Source of the DNA: Bugulina stolonifera
Taxonomy: Eukaryota; Bryozoa; Gymnolaemata; Cheilostomatida; Bugulidae
Reading direction: 5' to 3'
Assembly (NCBI GenBank): GCA_935421135.1
Contig: OW285191.1
Coordinates: forward strand, 16,322,700-16,386,699
Length of the DNA: 64,000 bases
Shown in pieces: positions 24,960 through 39,600 of the stretch (positions are counted from its first letter, which is position 1; every line of letters begins with the position of its first letter). The notes beneath the pieces were generated by a model, which made no database searches, was not told the DNA's origin, and saw only the letters and a program-made list of their open reading frames with translations. A program made the translations under genes and the position numbers.

Positions 24960-27900
24960 CTATCTACCTATCTTTCCCAGTCTCTGATCAGTCTTAGGGT
25001 TGGCCGTAACGTTCTGGACACTAACAAGAGCTTCGTTAATCTGACTCTGTAGTTGCCTGAGATTTTGTATGTGCAATAGCCTGAGTATCTTCACAGCTTC
25101 TTCAGTAACATAGTCTATAAATAAAAACACCAGAAGGAGATGATTACTGTTATAATGCTAGCAACTTCTTGTAAATGTTACCTCTGCTAACTCTTCAATA
25201 ATACCCCTCACAAGCCCTATGGTAGGCATACATAATTTACACCAACACTGATAGTGGGAAACGGTACTAGCTCGGAGAATGGTTATGATTCAATAACAGA
25301 ATCGTGGGATATAAAAATAATATGAATATCGATATACAGTAATTCACATAAGAGATATTAATACCAGTTTATTAATTAGCGCTCTTACTGATACCACTGT
25401 CATATAATTATACACTTATAATCTTACTATCTATAAAGTTGAGATATATTGAAACTAAAACAATACAGGATTAAATGAGCATGGCTGATGGATTCGGAAC
25501 AATAGGATGGCCGGCGGCAAGGAATGGCGGTTAACAAACTAATATTGTGGTAGAGAAGGAAGAGGGAGAATAGAGAGTGAAGCACTAGGGTATTCAACAC
25601 AATACAGTAAGTACAAAAGGAGTTGCCTATTCCCTATATTGATGTGTATATATAAATAAACACGGCACTGTACTGGTGGTCACAGGTGGTTAGCCTACTC
25701 CATCCTAATAATGATAAAATTGTAGGGAGGGTATTTGAGACTACCTACTTATATTGTGTAATGCAAGGATTACTGTCTACTGGTCCGATACTAAACAGGA
25801 AGTGCCTTACAGTTCTATACAAACCAAATATCCTTTCTCTATCATTATCTGGTACACTGGTATACGGACACATGTATTATATAATGCATGCTATCATACA
25901 TGTTATTGAAATTTAATATGCATGTTATCTTAAAACTTTCCATTAATAATGTCATTAACAGTTCCGTCATCGTTTGATTCGTGTCGTATGCAAGGAGACA
26001 AGTTCAAGGTCAAATGGAAATAAGTGACAGGAAGGTGTGGGCACATCCTTAGTTAATTGTATGACTCTGATGAGAAGTAGAATACAAGACTAAGATAACG
26101 GAGTCGGCAATCCCTGGGGCTAAGGCCTACTTCAGATTGCCAGCGGCATGTGCTAAATATTGTGTTCAGTTTAGTGGGCTTGGTGGTCGGTGGATGTGAT
26201 AGATTGAAGAAATGAGCTGGTTGCACTAAGTGAATAGTTAGCCATTATCAGTAGGTAGCCCTTACAGTTGCCAGTGTCAGTATAAGTGGCCCCATTACAC
26301 ATTATGTAACACAGAGGTAACCAGTGGAACAGCATAGTTTAAGTGGGCTAATCAAGGCTACTCCTGATAAGAAGCACCATACTTCAACACAATACTATAT
26401 TACACATGTGCAGCTGCGCCTTGTATTTCCTATATAATATACAATGTATTACACTATTACACTACATGTATTATCATTGCTCTCATGCAGTAATATAAGT
26501 CTCTATGTATAACCCTGACCTAACATTATAACAAACACAGGGGTTTTTCTCATGTTAATTTATACCTACATGTAGGTAGAAACATTGAACTATAACATTC
26601 TCCGTAACTACCTACATAGACTATATACCAGTACCAGTACGTCAATATTATGTGAGAGTATGAGCTTTATGTTATGATTTTCTCTTAATCAAAATAGAAT
26701 AGAATAGTTACGTACATTCAAATTGTGTATTGCATTTACATTTAAAAACTTACCACATATACCCACAGGTACAAGCATGTAGGCCTACACAACTAATAGA
26801 CATACATACCCCTGCCTCTATATATATAAACGCAGAGGCATGTAAATAAGCACTGTGTAGAACTATAACCTGTACATTGTATGTAGGCCCTATGTGCAAA
26901 CAAACACACGCAAACACACACTACTCCGAACACACACTACTGTGTATACCTGTATACTGTAGGCCTATACATACTTTACATATTATAGTACATTTACTAA
27001 GTATAGAGGAGTATACCTACCACCAGTGTGGAAACCCATGTCCATGGACTCCAAGTCCAGTTTATCTTTGCTAGCATCAGCATCTGTAGATTCCAGTTGC
27101 AGTAATTTCTCTGCAGATAGCCTTTCCTTCACTAACTTACACACTGCCTAAAGCAATGTAAAATGTAAATCTATCTACAGTGGTATAGAATAAAAAGATA
27201 CAAGTACACATAGCCTAAACTTATATAATACATAGTCTACATTTTGGAGTTGCTTCCCCATACACATCATATATGAAACCTATTATCAGGAATTGTCTAC
27301 TCACACTGTGGAATATTTTGATCTACATTTTGTAGTAAATATCATATACAAGTGTTAGGAAAGATAAGTGATGCTGGCCAATAACATGGTGAAATCTTTG
27401 CTAGAAATCACTCGTCTGAAACTTTATAGTGGAGTTCTCGACACTTGTAAAGGATATTCTGGGTTAGGAATTGAGAGAAATATTATAGGTGACATTCTAA
27501 CAAATATCTAGATGTGGAATACATATAGTATAATATAATATAAAGTAAGTTATAATAAGGGGGCAACCGTGAAGTCACACATAAATTGTAGGTCTACTTA
27601 CTTTTAGCACTTCCTTATGATCATGATGTGGTGGAATACGTAGGAGTGTAGCTAAAGAATTGATACCACTTTTAGTACCTTCATCATCAAAGTCTAACGA
27701 GTCTAAAGGGTTTGCTGATTGAGATGCTCCGTTGCTCATAGATTTAGAATTTCCTTTACATTTCCTGAATAACGCAGAATATTATGGGTTAACAGGAGAG
27801 ATGTTATGGCCAAACATGAAACCCTATCTATAGCATCAAGGGCAATCTTGCAAGAAGTTCTACTGCAAACTGCTTGAAACTATATGATGGAGTTGTCTAC

Positions 27901-30600
27901 CCATAAGTTAGATACATTTGCATGAGCGGACAATCCTAGGATACCGTATAATTAATAATGATGGATTACTTATTAGTCAGTGGTGCAAAACGCTATAAAT
28001 ATAATACATGCTCACAATAGCCATGGTTGCATGTGTCAAAAGAATGCAATGCACATGTGTAGCCACAAAATGCCATGAGTTATGCAGAAGATTTATGTTC
28101 TAAATTTACATAATATACATTATATTGTGACAGTTGATGAGAGTTGTGTGTGTATCGCATGGGGAAACATCATTCTATGTAGTTCAAGAAGAGATAAATT
28201 AAAATGAATATCTAATGAAGATAGAGCCTGCATTGGAACAATGCTCTACATAATAAATACATATTCTTCTACTACTAACAACGTATTGTGATTAGTATTG
28301 TAACAGTGACCAATTAGGCATACCTGTATTTCTCTGGATTTTCTCCGTAGGTTAGCCGTACTGCAAGACCTAGCAACCAGTCTAAGATAACGGGAGTGTT
28401 GGTACGGTCTTCGTGGGGACAATGTAAGTCATCTAAATACTAATATTACAGAATACATAATTCATATAGGCCTAAACTTTATGTTGATTTTTTTTAAAAA
28501 GGAAATTCGAGTCATGTGGATTATCCATAATAATAATTAAATTAATATAAAGAATGTGGTTGAATGGGCAATGGTAATAATGACATATTATACGCCTACA
28601 TGCTGTATGTGGTGAATGAAAATTATGTAAAATAGTCCAGAATATGCTTGCATGAAATAATAAGTGAATGAGTATACTGAACAGAGTAATGTACTTTACT
28701 AAATGCTTTGAGCCAGGTGGTGTAATCTGATGTGTTCCTCAACTCCGGTCTATCTTCCAGTTTGTATTGTCGAATCTTATGGTCCTCGAGCCACACCACG
28801 AGCTCTTGAAACTGATTCTTATCTATTGGAAAGATACAAAAACAAAAATAAAGATGTTTATATAGCATGCCCTCCAACTGCTTCATGGCATTGAACATCT
28901 AAAACATATCTTTAGGTTATCAACTACGGAAAAAAAGATCTAATTCCGCGACCAACATTTCCTTAGTGTAAGTTGGAATGAATGCAGGGTGATTTTACAC
29001 CACCAGAAAAACACTTGTCATATAGATAATACAATGCAGAACACAATAATTTTTAAATCTTATTCAACCTTCTTTAGTTCACCATTGGTAGATGGTTATG
29101 ACAATGCTCATGAACCTAAGAAGCATTTTTATACATTATTGCAGATAAGGGCCAACTCCTATCAAATTTTGCCTGTGTACAGATGTGTGTGTTCAACTAA
29201 AAATGGCGAGGTTTGAGAAATATTTTCTAGTCATTGAGACACTATATTTTATAAAGACTGAGGTGCAAACTAGCACTCCAGGCATTCTCAGTGAACTTTA
29301 GTTGGATATGGCTATTGAGCTTCATATCACGTTGCAGTATCATCCTTACACCGTAGACTTTCGGTTTTTTAGTACCACTTTTAAGAGCAAGTTGTTGCAC
29401 AATTTTGCAGATAATGAGGTTGTAAAAAAGACAAGGGAGAGTGTGCTTTAATTTCTATACAGCAGTGCATTTCAGCAATTGCAATGAAATAGTCATTAAT
29501 GCCTGAAGTTACAATTGATGTCAATGTGCTTGCTATGGCGTCAGTATACAAGAGGTCAACTGTGTAATTTTTGACGAGTGTTGGTTAATTAAGCATCTGT
29601 TAGGTTCAGCGACAATTCGAAAATAGGCGATGTGAAATGTTAGTAAAAGTGTTTTATTCTCCAATAGGCTATGCATTAACGTATGCTAAAAAGACTGCGG
29701 AGATTCCAAAAATGTAGAGTTTTGTATAGTTCGGAAAGAGAAGTTTTTAAGCTATTGAAGCGACTGCTTATATAGAAGTATAGGAAAATTGGGCAGATTT
29801 TAATTCAATGTAAAAATATGTAGGCTTAAGCCTACTGTGTTAATAACTGATTTTACTTGTTAAGGTTCAAAAGAAACAAAAAAAACTTCAAATTCTTCAT
29901 TCGATCTTCCATCCAACCACATAAAATTGAATCACGTTTAGTAGATTTCAAAATCTAGTTTACACTGTATGCAAAATAGGCACAACCTTTCAAAAATATT
30001 AACACAAGAACTCGATTATTCTACAAAAAACGTAGGCCTATTATTATTATAATTATTATACATTTATATTAGTTAGTATATAGGCGCTTATTATAATTAT
30101 TATTATTATTATATTTCTGCTTGAGATAATATTAATTGCAGTTGCGCCTGATTTAACCTATTATTATTGTTTTCGGTTATTATCAAAAGAAAATGCATCT
30201 AATAACACAAATCAAAAAAATCAAATCAAACAAATAGAGAAGGTCCGAAATAGAGGGCTAGGGTTTATTTATAATACCAAAGGGCAGATTAGCTTTAAAC
30301 AGATAAGAGAAAAAGTTGGCATAAAATCCCTGCAAGAGAGAAGAAGAGAGGCAAGATTTTCACTATTTTTAGGTGCTTGGCGGAAGGTATTGGGCCATCT
30401 TTTAATTATGATTTAAATAAAAAAATGCACAACACAAGACAGGCCCTCAATACATCATCATGATCTGATGAGTCTCATCATGAGAGTCACTCGACTTTCT
30501 TTTATGCAATCATGTAATCCGAGCGATCCCCACCTGAATGGTCAAAGTCACCAAAGTTAGGAAATCCGAGGGCTCGCAACTTTCTAGAAAAAATGCTCAT
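24960..30600 (-). CDS. RTRAF: RTRAF orthologue (hCLE/CGI-99/C14orf166), six exons
   Basis: Exons in transcript order are 30600-30534, 28822-28695, 28439-28324, 27764-27602, 27147-27021 and 25114-24960. They join in phase to 251 residues, against about 244 in human. Family hallmarks are the N-terminal SRKLRAL, the segment VVWLEDHKIRQYKLEDR, then DWLLGLAVRL with YGENPEKY. The terminal helix motifs LRLLHIQNLRQLQ and INEALVSVQ lead to the ending TDQRLGKIGR. In vertebrates RTRAF belongs to the tRNA ligase complex with RTCB, DDX1, FAM98B and ASHWIN, associates with RNA polymerase II and shuttles between nucleus and cytoplasm in RNA granules. Exon 4 is the most diverged part, Ser/Asn-rich and then acidic. 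The start ATG is supported by similarity of the first exon. The gene lies head to head with the CCDC88 gene, about 3 kb away. Orthology is secure. Confidence 0.95.
25115..27020. other. RTRAF intron 5
   Basis: A 1.9-kb intron before the last RTRAF exon. It holds no recognised nested gene. A short patch near 25485-25540 is richer in G and C than its surroundings and contains an ATG followed by a 17-codon frame, which is too short to call. Confidence 0.5.
28823..30533. other. RTRAF intron 1
   Basis: A 1.7-kb first intron between the short exon encoding the first 22 residues and exon 2. It contains an ATT/TTA-rich microsatellite near 30035-30115 and, on the opposite strand to RTRAF, the LINE fragment at 30216-30416. 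No other structure was seen. Confidence 0.6.
30216..30416 (+). mobile_element. 5'-truncated non-LTR retrotransposon (LINE) 3' end
   Basis: An open frame on the plus strand reads into QIEKVRNRGLGFIYN, later IKSLQERRREARFSLF, and stops at 30414-30416. This arrangement, an IEKVQxRAxRF-like segment followed about 30 residues later by a SLxxRRxxAR helix, is the conserved C-terminal end of many jockey/RTE-type LINE reverse transcriptase proteins. Upstream the frame fades into A-rich sequence and no reverse transcriptase core is present, so only the 3' tail of a copy remains. It sits antisense in RTRAF intron 1. The family cannot be named from this short piece. Confidence 0.6.
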
Positions 30601-33600
30601 TGTCTTAGCTAATCAAGGGTTATTTTGTAAGTTAGCTTTTTGTCTGGTAACCTCTTCTGACTGAGAAAAGAAAATCCCAATTGTACCACTTTGAAGAAAA
30701 TCGGACAAGTGACATTCTTGACCATGAGAAGTGCGGCTGCCAAAACAGAAACACATTTATCTCACCCAACCTTTTGAAATTACAAAATTAGAAATTTGGT
30801 CCCATGTCAAGGTCGGTTGCTAGCTATTTCTGTTTGATGGGAGCGGAATATGAATGTTACTGGGTTACATATATGCCGATATTAAACCGTCGGCCTTTCT
30901 GCAAAGAAATAGTAGTGCGGAAGAATATTAATCTTATTTGCAACAAGATTTCTAAAAAGACTTTGTAATGGTATAAAAAACGTTACAAATAAAACACCTT
31001 ACAAACATAACTTTAAAGTAAACACTGATGACACCTTTCTAATGTTGCAGGTATGCAGGCTCTCTTCGCGCACTCACATCTGTAAAGTAGTAATAGGTCT
31101 CCTTTTTACTACCAAAGCAAAGGCAAAATAATAAATGTACCAATGATATGATTATGTTATGATAACAAAATTATTGCCTATGATAATCAATGCTATCGGA
31201 ACTAAAAAAAAGTACGACAAAACAATATTTATATATTCTTTTTATAACTTGTTGTACGGCACCCCTGTTTATAACATGTTTTAGTATGTAATGTTCTGTA
31301 TAGTGTATTAATCAGACGGAGACTCAATAGAATTAGAATAGAAAGTTTAAGTTAGTAAATAAAATTAGACATTTTTATTTTTTAATAATTTTATTAATTT
31401 AACAAAATAAATTATTATATTATAAGTTTCAATTGTAAATTAAAATTATGAATTTATTTAATGATATAAGTGTTCTCATTGAGTGATTAAAATAAATAAA
31501 AAATACATTTTTATTTAGTGATTTTTAGTGATAAATAGTTATAGTAAATTAATAGTAGTATTGAGTTGTATTGTATAGGCTAATTAATAAATAATTTTAG
31601 TAATAATAGTTAAACTATCTTTAAAGTAAAAGTAAAGTTGTTTAGTTATACTAATATTATTATTGCGTTTCAGCAGTTTATAGGCAGCATGATCATGATG
31701 ATTAATCATAAAAATAAGAAAATAATATAAACATTTAATAAATAATGACCACACTGACTATTAAAATTATAGTTAAATATTTGAAGTAAAGTTGTTAAGT
31801 GGCATCTAATCACTTTGTACCACTTCCATCTCGTGCCACTCAAAGTCTTACTACTTCCACATTCTGAAAGGTGCTACTGCTAACCGGTGCCACTTCCAAC
31901 TGGTGCTACTGTCAACTGGTTCCAGATACAAATGTGATATTAAAGAACAGGCAATTCCAACTTACTGCTATTACGTGGTGCAATACAAGTGGTATGATAC
32001 AAGTTACTCAAGCGATACTTGCTATTCTTCTCGATACTCGCGCGTGTATTAGGTCTACTGTTTACTTTCAATTTGTATGTCGAGTCTCAAGACCTCCAAT
32101 TGGAGAAAAGTTGAGACCTTCAGTTTCTCAGTATATTATAACGGTCTGCTAGTAGTTCTACTGATGTTTGAATCAGAAAGCTCTACAGATATATTATTAG
32201 TTCTAGATTACAAAGAGTTTAAGGTCACTATTTTCACTCAGTCCAAAATACTTTTTTCTTTTGATGTTTGATACGTAGGGTAGGCCTATACTGTGTGCAT
32301 TGTGAGCATTTGGAGTTCTGTCCTGCAGTGCACATTGACTATGATACTAGTATAACAGTAATTATTAAGTGTTATATTATGGTCTATTTAATAATGTTAT
32401 ATAGTTAAATAATTATTCTTTAATTAGTGAGAGAATACTAATAATAATAATTATTATTTTTACTAGCAATATTTCACTACAATGTGAATATTTATTGGTG
32501 TAAGCAGAAATGTATGGCCAAATTTAAATATTTACCAGTCATCACTAAACTTATCCATTTTTAGGTCTGTGTGATAGGTATGTAGTTGGGTAGCTTAGGG
32601 ATATAACCTACATTTTGATGTAGGTCTTAAAATGCATGCCTAAATAGCAATTGACTATACTGAATAGAGTTATATATTCTCCAAGTTTGTGAGGCAAATT
32701 GGTTGCTCTTATTTTTACTATGTGTGTGTTCAGGCACCATATAAATTAATATTGATATATTCTATTTGCCAATAACCTCTATCTTTTCATTCATTAAACA
32801 ATAACAAAACTTTCTATTGTCAATTATATTTTGTAGAGCAAAGATAACAGAACTACACGACTGTATACCTAATCCAGCTGGCTGGTTCCATTGTTAGATT
32901 TACTATTATGGTTTGTGTGGTCTTTTAAAATAGCTAACATTTACATAAGCTTATACAATATTCCTGTATGCTGGCCTGGATCTCACTATTACTATAGTAT
33001 TCACGGTAAGTGACCTAGCTGTATGATACATGGGTTTGTATCATGTCAGTCAGCAATGAACTATTTTTTGTTGGATTACATTTAATACTCCAATAGAAAC
33101 ATGCTAGCAGTTTGGGATCACTCCAGGGTGTCACCTTAATGACTTAAGATCAATATCCCTAGTTGGTAATAGGGCAATACACATACCATGTTTACACATT
33201 GCTCGCATACCTTGAACTATACGACTTCAGACTGTTTTACTGCACTCTCATGCACTTATGCTGATCATGTTGCTAGATTCTGCTATGATAACAGTTCAAG
33301 GCTCTTGTGATGCCAACATTTCTATACTTGTTATGCAAAAGTTTCAAATTGCCTAGCTGCAAGGTGTATACAGGTTGTTGTGTATCATTTGATTACTCTA
33401 GCTGCATGCATGTGGTTTGACTCTGAGCCTAGCTACATTGACTCCATTATTTAGTGTATCACAACACAGCTAGTCTAAATTCCTGTCAACTACATGTATG
33501 CTCATATTTCTCCAGATCTAGAAATTCAGAGGGTTTCAATGAATTGACTACTTTCTACTAGAGGTTCGTGTGGATGTAGTCTACCTACAGAAGTACCTTG

Positions 33601-33623
33601 CAGACACCTACTTGTCTGTCATC
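30601..33623. other. Head-to-head intergenic region between RTRAF and the CCDC88 gene
   Basis: Three kilobases between the divergent starts of RTRAF (minus) and the CCDC88-family gene (plus), so both promoters should lie here. The middle, about 31340-31790, is extremely AT-rich. It is followed at 31800-31925 by short imperfect repeats of the type GGTGC(C/T)ACT. No coding exon was recognised; the open frames at 31871-32271 show no splice or similarity support. Confidence 0.5.
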
Positions 33624-36600
33624 ATGACTGAAGAGATATCTCCACGTATTCAAGTCAAGCTGCTTACCTCTCCCCTGGTTGCCTGGGTATGTATATCCAC
33701 ATTATTAACAGCAGTGGTTTTGCTGAATAATTACTAGGCCTACATTTCTACTTCTCCTAAATTGCCGTTGGTTTTGGGAACATCTTGAAATTCTTAATAC
33801 TAGCATACAAATGTCTGTGATCGAAACAAAAGACGCAGCCTCTGTTTCAGTTTAGTTGAGTTGATCCAATTCTATCATTGTTCATATCCTACATTGTATT
33901 AGGTACACACATCATAGTAAATTATGTATTTATTTAGTAGCATGTATCTCACAAGTAACAAATGATTTGATATTAACTGATAATGTTATTGTTATTACCA
34001 TGACAGTAAGTGCAAGTAGTGATAGAGGACTGTTAGCTAGTAGTTACTGATTAGTAAACTGAATAGAGTTTACTTGACTGAGAGAGTGACTTGTGTCTGT
34101 AAGGGGTTTGCTGGAGAAACTAAATTAGCTGGCAGAATACTCTCTGACTGTTACGCAGCACAGCATTTGGCCTTAGTGTAAACTAACAATATATCTCACT
34201 TGCAGCAGCCTATATAGGGATGGGTATTGTGTCTTGTAATATAATATAATATAATATGTAGATATAGCAAGCCATGGTCCATGCTCAGCTGTACTAGTCT
34301 GGCACAAGCTGACAGGATGATGTTTCTCTGTTAATGGTATAATAATTGACTTGATACATATTATTATGGTTAGCTTTAGCATGTCTAGTAGATGATCACT
34401 GTAGAAGTACATGGTTGTAATATTTTATTGGATTAGGGGTTTGTATAATACATGTATGACATGAGGTTATATGGTGGGATAATCTAGGGTTGATGAATTC
34501 ACTGATTTTAGATAAGTCTGTTCAAGTCTGAGGGAGACGATTCCAAAGGTGATTTATCAGGAGATGCAACAGTCTCTTATAGAGAGCTATATCAGGGCAA
34601 CTTTCTAAGAAATGTCATTAAACAAATGTAAGTAACATGTAAATATAGTAATATATGTGAGTATTAGAGTGTTGAGATATACTACTAATACTACTACAGT
34701 GTACACTACATCATGCACATATGGTATATGTTGTTGTACTTAACATTAAAGTGTCTACCATTTAATTAGCCATTCATGCCATTTCTATTCACAGTGATGA
34801 ATGGGTAGTCAGCCAGGGTGCTCCTTGGGCCACTAGTGAATAGTGAAAAGAGAGAGCATAACTTAACAGCACCGTGTAATACGCAGCGTAACAATTGAAT
34901 TATTGTGCATATTCTCTCTTGCCTAACAAACTGAAAGTTTTCTTTTGAAATTGAGTTTGCAATTTTACATAACTACATACTATTAAATATTTAACTTGCA
35001 ACTGTTTTAGTTGTACCAATCCAAGCAGAGAGTGTTGTTTTAGGCATGAAAAATAATCTTTTGCAATCGTCCATCCAAGTGGAAGGAACTGAGTGACATT
35101 GCCAGCCTTCTGCCAAGTCTATGCATATTTTATAAAGTAAAAACTGATTCTCTAGATCTCCCTTGTGACCTGAACATTTTACTGCCCATCCATGAACTTT
35201 TGACAGTAATCTGTATATATTTAACCAATTTTATTAAAATTCAAAGTTTTAATTCTGATCTAGCACAACATTTGCTTGGAATTTTGAAGTTTAATACCTG
35301 CTTTTACCACACATACTTTGGTAGTTGATGCAAATACCAGCAGAGACCACAACTCTGTGATCAGACAGATTAATGTGAAATTATCCTAAACAATATTAGC
35401 TATAGAAAAGTTTATATCTTTTGGACAACAAACAATACTGTGTATGGTATACAATGGTACCCTACTTTCTATCAGATAGAAGGGTCAGCATGTGACTAAT
35501 TGTAGTTATATTATGCTGCCATAAGATTCAGTCCTCTTTCCTAAGACTGAGTGACACGCAAGGAATGTGCTAATCAATTCATACTGATATTGATCTTTTT
35601 CATTCCTTCCTGATCAAAAGAGCAGCTTGACGATTACTAAGTATTATGTAAACTAACAAAATAATGTAATACAGTTTGTGTACATGTAATTATAGTTTAG
35701 CTGGGCTCAGTGGTAAAGCCAATCAATTACTTATCCCTATTCATATCAAGGACTGAACTAGGTATCGTCTTCATGTCAGTAATCTGGTGCATTGCTGTAG
35801 TTAGTGTCCTGTCACACAACTATTTTAATGAACACTGTAGCAGCTGCTCCATCTTGGCAGCAATGCTACACATTCCACCTACCCACCTGGATGGTTTACC
35901 ACAATCTATTTACCTAGTAGGATGAATTATATAATTAATGTACTTTTATATATTAGTGGTTTAGTAAAACCAGGTAACACTGACACACTCCGGCAGGTGT
36001 CTACTCCCTGAGCTCTGACACACTCCAGCAGGTGTCTACTCTCTTACTCATGGTCTTAGGTTTATCTACTGTCACACTTTTCATTCCACTATTGATCTCT
36101 GAAGTAGGTTTACTCCACTCATAGTTGACTCTAGTTGCAATAGAATAATATTCAAGTGACTGCACTTGACTGCCAGTGTTGTTCTTACAAATTAATATTT
36201 TATTTGTATTATTCTGCAAACTTTGACTTGATGGCTACAATGCAACTTTGCAGACATTTATTGTGATAAGTAGTTGGTTGTGTATTTTCGGTGTCTAGAA
36301 CACACTGGAGACCATAGGCTAGAGAGTTCATACAGGTGAAATTGAAAACTTGAATCAATTCAGTTCTGAATTTGACTGCATATGAAGTAGGTTCTCCATA
36401 ATGTCTGGAGTGTTGCAGTAGGCCATTTCCTGCTTCACCTTACCCGTGGATTATCAATATTTCAATTAGTAATTAAGGGAATTATCTTAATCTCACCTTA
36501 AACTTCTAATCCACATATTTCTTCAGGTTATTATATTGAGACCTCTTCATTTGCTAATATGTTATACATATTATCCATTAACCTAGAGTGTCTGTTTGTA

Positions 36601-39600
36601 GATACAATCGTAATGTAGATGACAACATAGTGACTAGAGGAGCACGTCTAGATGAGGCAATGGAAAGACTTACCAACTGGAATATCATCATGAAGTCTAT
36701 TAAAATCTTCTACAGGGTATAGTTAGATACCATCTCTACCTCTATATATCTCACTAACATCTTTTGAAGTTTGAGATTTGAATAATTATGCAAATTAGTT
36801 ATTTTTTATAATTCCTTAGCATATTTTATCTATTATTTACTATAATGGGCATGTGTAGCACAGTTTGCCACTGTATAATGTATATTATTGTGATATGCTC
36901 CGATGTGAGTTGAGCTGTCAACTGGTGAACCAAGGGTACCTTTCTGTAGTATATTATCTGCCTGACTAGTAGGTCTACCAACTAGCCTGTAGTCTACTAC
37001 ATCACACAGTTCATAGACCTCTATATGTGTGCGCAGTGTAAGGGGCAGTCATGTTTATGTCTATGCACGGTAATGGTGCTAACCGTCATACAGGATTAAT
37101 GGCTGTGGTCATCGTGTTACGTAACTCTTATATTATTGTAGACTTATGGCCGATTATAATTTCTAACCCCATATTAGGAAGCTTCAGTCGTATTAATTAA
37201 TTTATTCCTTTGGTAATTATTCACCACTAGAGGATGAGCTATTTCTTTTCTGTTGTTGCCAGACATGAAAACTATTTGATAATGATATTATAATAATAGT
37301 AATAAATAATTAGAATAATTTTACTCTTATTTATATAAAGTGGTTCTTTATATTGTTTATGTATCTGTATATCTGTCTACTTTTCATTCTTTTATATTTC
37401 ATAGGATGAACTCCAGCAGGTGGTGACAATGAAGTTACCAGATATACTCAGAATCTGCAGAGACCCAGAAGATGGTAAGTCTGGTACAGTCAATCATAGA
37501 GCAGGTACCATACCCTAACTGTTGTGTACCATTCATAGAGCAGGTACCATACCCTAACTGTTATACTGGATTATACAGTATGCTGATAGAACTCATGCTA
37601 TCTACTGTACACTCATGTAGATCAAAATATGCATACATGTAGGTCTGGCCTGGCATGTCCTCCATGTTCCATGAATAGCCACTTACTCTCAATTTTGATG
37701 TGATTTGTTATCAACATCACAAAAGGTATTGGTGTGTGTCACTTGTGCACACCACCAGGACTGATGATATATTACTATAATTGATCTAGTATTAGAGAGA
37801 TTTAGAGTGGTAGTAGGTGGATAGAGGACCAGGTGTTCAGATACACACTAATAACACCCTCAGTACTAGATGATGATATACTGACTGTATACACTAGAAA
37901 TACTTATCACCAATTAGTGCTGCTTGTAATCAGTGTAAGCCCTTGAGTCAGTGATAGTAACCAGGGAGGAGGTGAACATAATAATATACATGAGATATTA
38001 TATAATTCCTAGGTCTGGTCTGTGGTCTTTACAGCTATATCAATCTTAGTTAACACTGTATTAGCAGCATACACTTACTGACCTAGCAGCCAGTCTATAT
38101 AGTAGGCTACATACATGTAGCTACTGTATTATGACTTGTGCAGTGCAATGGTCAGCATGACACTGAGGACAGTTGATTTGTCTGTCTCTCCAGGACAAAG
38201 AGTTTGATCTCTTTTCTTCTCCCAGTCTCCCTCCCACTGTCACTCATTGTCTTCATATAATCCTATTACCACTCAATTACATGTAACTGTTTTATTCAGT
38301 AAAACAATACATTCCAGTATCATGATATTATAGATAAAGGTTTACTATTTTTGGTGAATATAATCCTAATGTATGTACATGATTGAGTGACATGGCTGGT
38401 AGTTACTACTAACTTACTTTTTCTATCATGCAGAGTCGTCCTATGCTGACATCAGGACAACTATATTACTGATACTTGGCTGTGCTATACAGTGCGAGAG
38501 AAAAGAGTTCTTTATACAACAAATCCTTCAAAAACTCAACAGTGAACAGCAGCACGCTATTAAAGATTGTATTACTGAGGTGTGTCCTTCTTTCTACTTG
38601 TACATGTATATACAGGCTGTCTATACTTACATGTGCTGCCAGCTTAGGTTTAAGGGGCAATATTGTATATGTTTTACTCACCAACTGTTAGATTTCTAAA
38701 CAATTATTTCAGTTGACCATGTACAATCTTTAATATGTGGATGGCTTAACCATATAGAGTATAGATATTGAATTAATCACTCAATGGTATTGTGCCACTA
38801 TAATAGTGCTACAGTGTTACTTTTCAGTATAATATTATCATTAGTATAACTATTGTATCAACTTGTAAACTTAGCTGAAGGATAGAACCCTGGAGTTTAC
38901 CAACACAGGGTCATCTGAGCACGTAAGTCGGGTTTGGTTTCACACCTAGTCTCTGCTCATCATCAACATCATCTGTAGATATTATAATGCAGCTGTCAAA
39001 TCAAAATCGCTTTATTCACCTTTAATATTCACCGAATAAAAACTTCACCATTCTTTTTATAATAGAGTTGGTGATTGGTTTGATATTTAAGTTGTGTTGC
39101 TTAGTTCAATTTGTTTAACCTGATTGACTGGCCCTACTTTATACACATTTCTGATGCCTTACTATGGTCTCATATACATCGTAGCCTGCTGTCAGTTGGG
39201 TTCAGCTTAGCCTGGGAGAGTTATGTTCTATGTAGTATAGCAAGTACTGTGGGAGATGTGCTGTGTAATATATTGCACCAATCATATCTGCCCTTCTCTG
39301 GATATTTCTGTTTTCATAATAATGACAATAATAGAAAACTGATAACCTTTTACTCATGGAAATCTAAATCTCATTTTATGCAGTAGAAGCCACAACATGA
39401 TGTGATAACTTCAACCTGTTTGCCCTATGAAAACAGTGTAGGGTGTATACACCTGGAATACCATATAACATAAGATATACATAATATCCTGACTTTGAAG
39501 CTTTTACAACTGAGTTTGAGTGAGTTTTTGGTTGCTTTGAGTTCTAGGAATGGTAGATTGTCATAGCCTTGCTTGTTGCACCTATGCAAGCATTTAATAT

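Noticed and set aside
25485..25540. GC-richer patch with an ATG in RTRAF intron 5
   Set aside because: The frame closes after 17 codons and no downstream exon was found.
31871..32271. Overlapping frames in the RTRAF-CCDC88 spacer
   Set aside because: No similarity, no splice support, and short internal repeats explain the open stretch.
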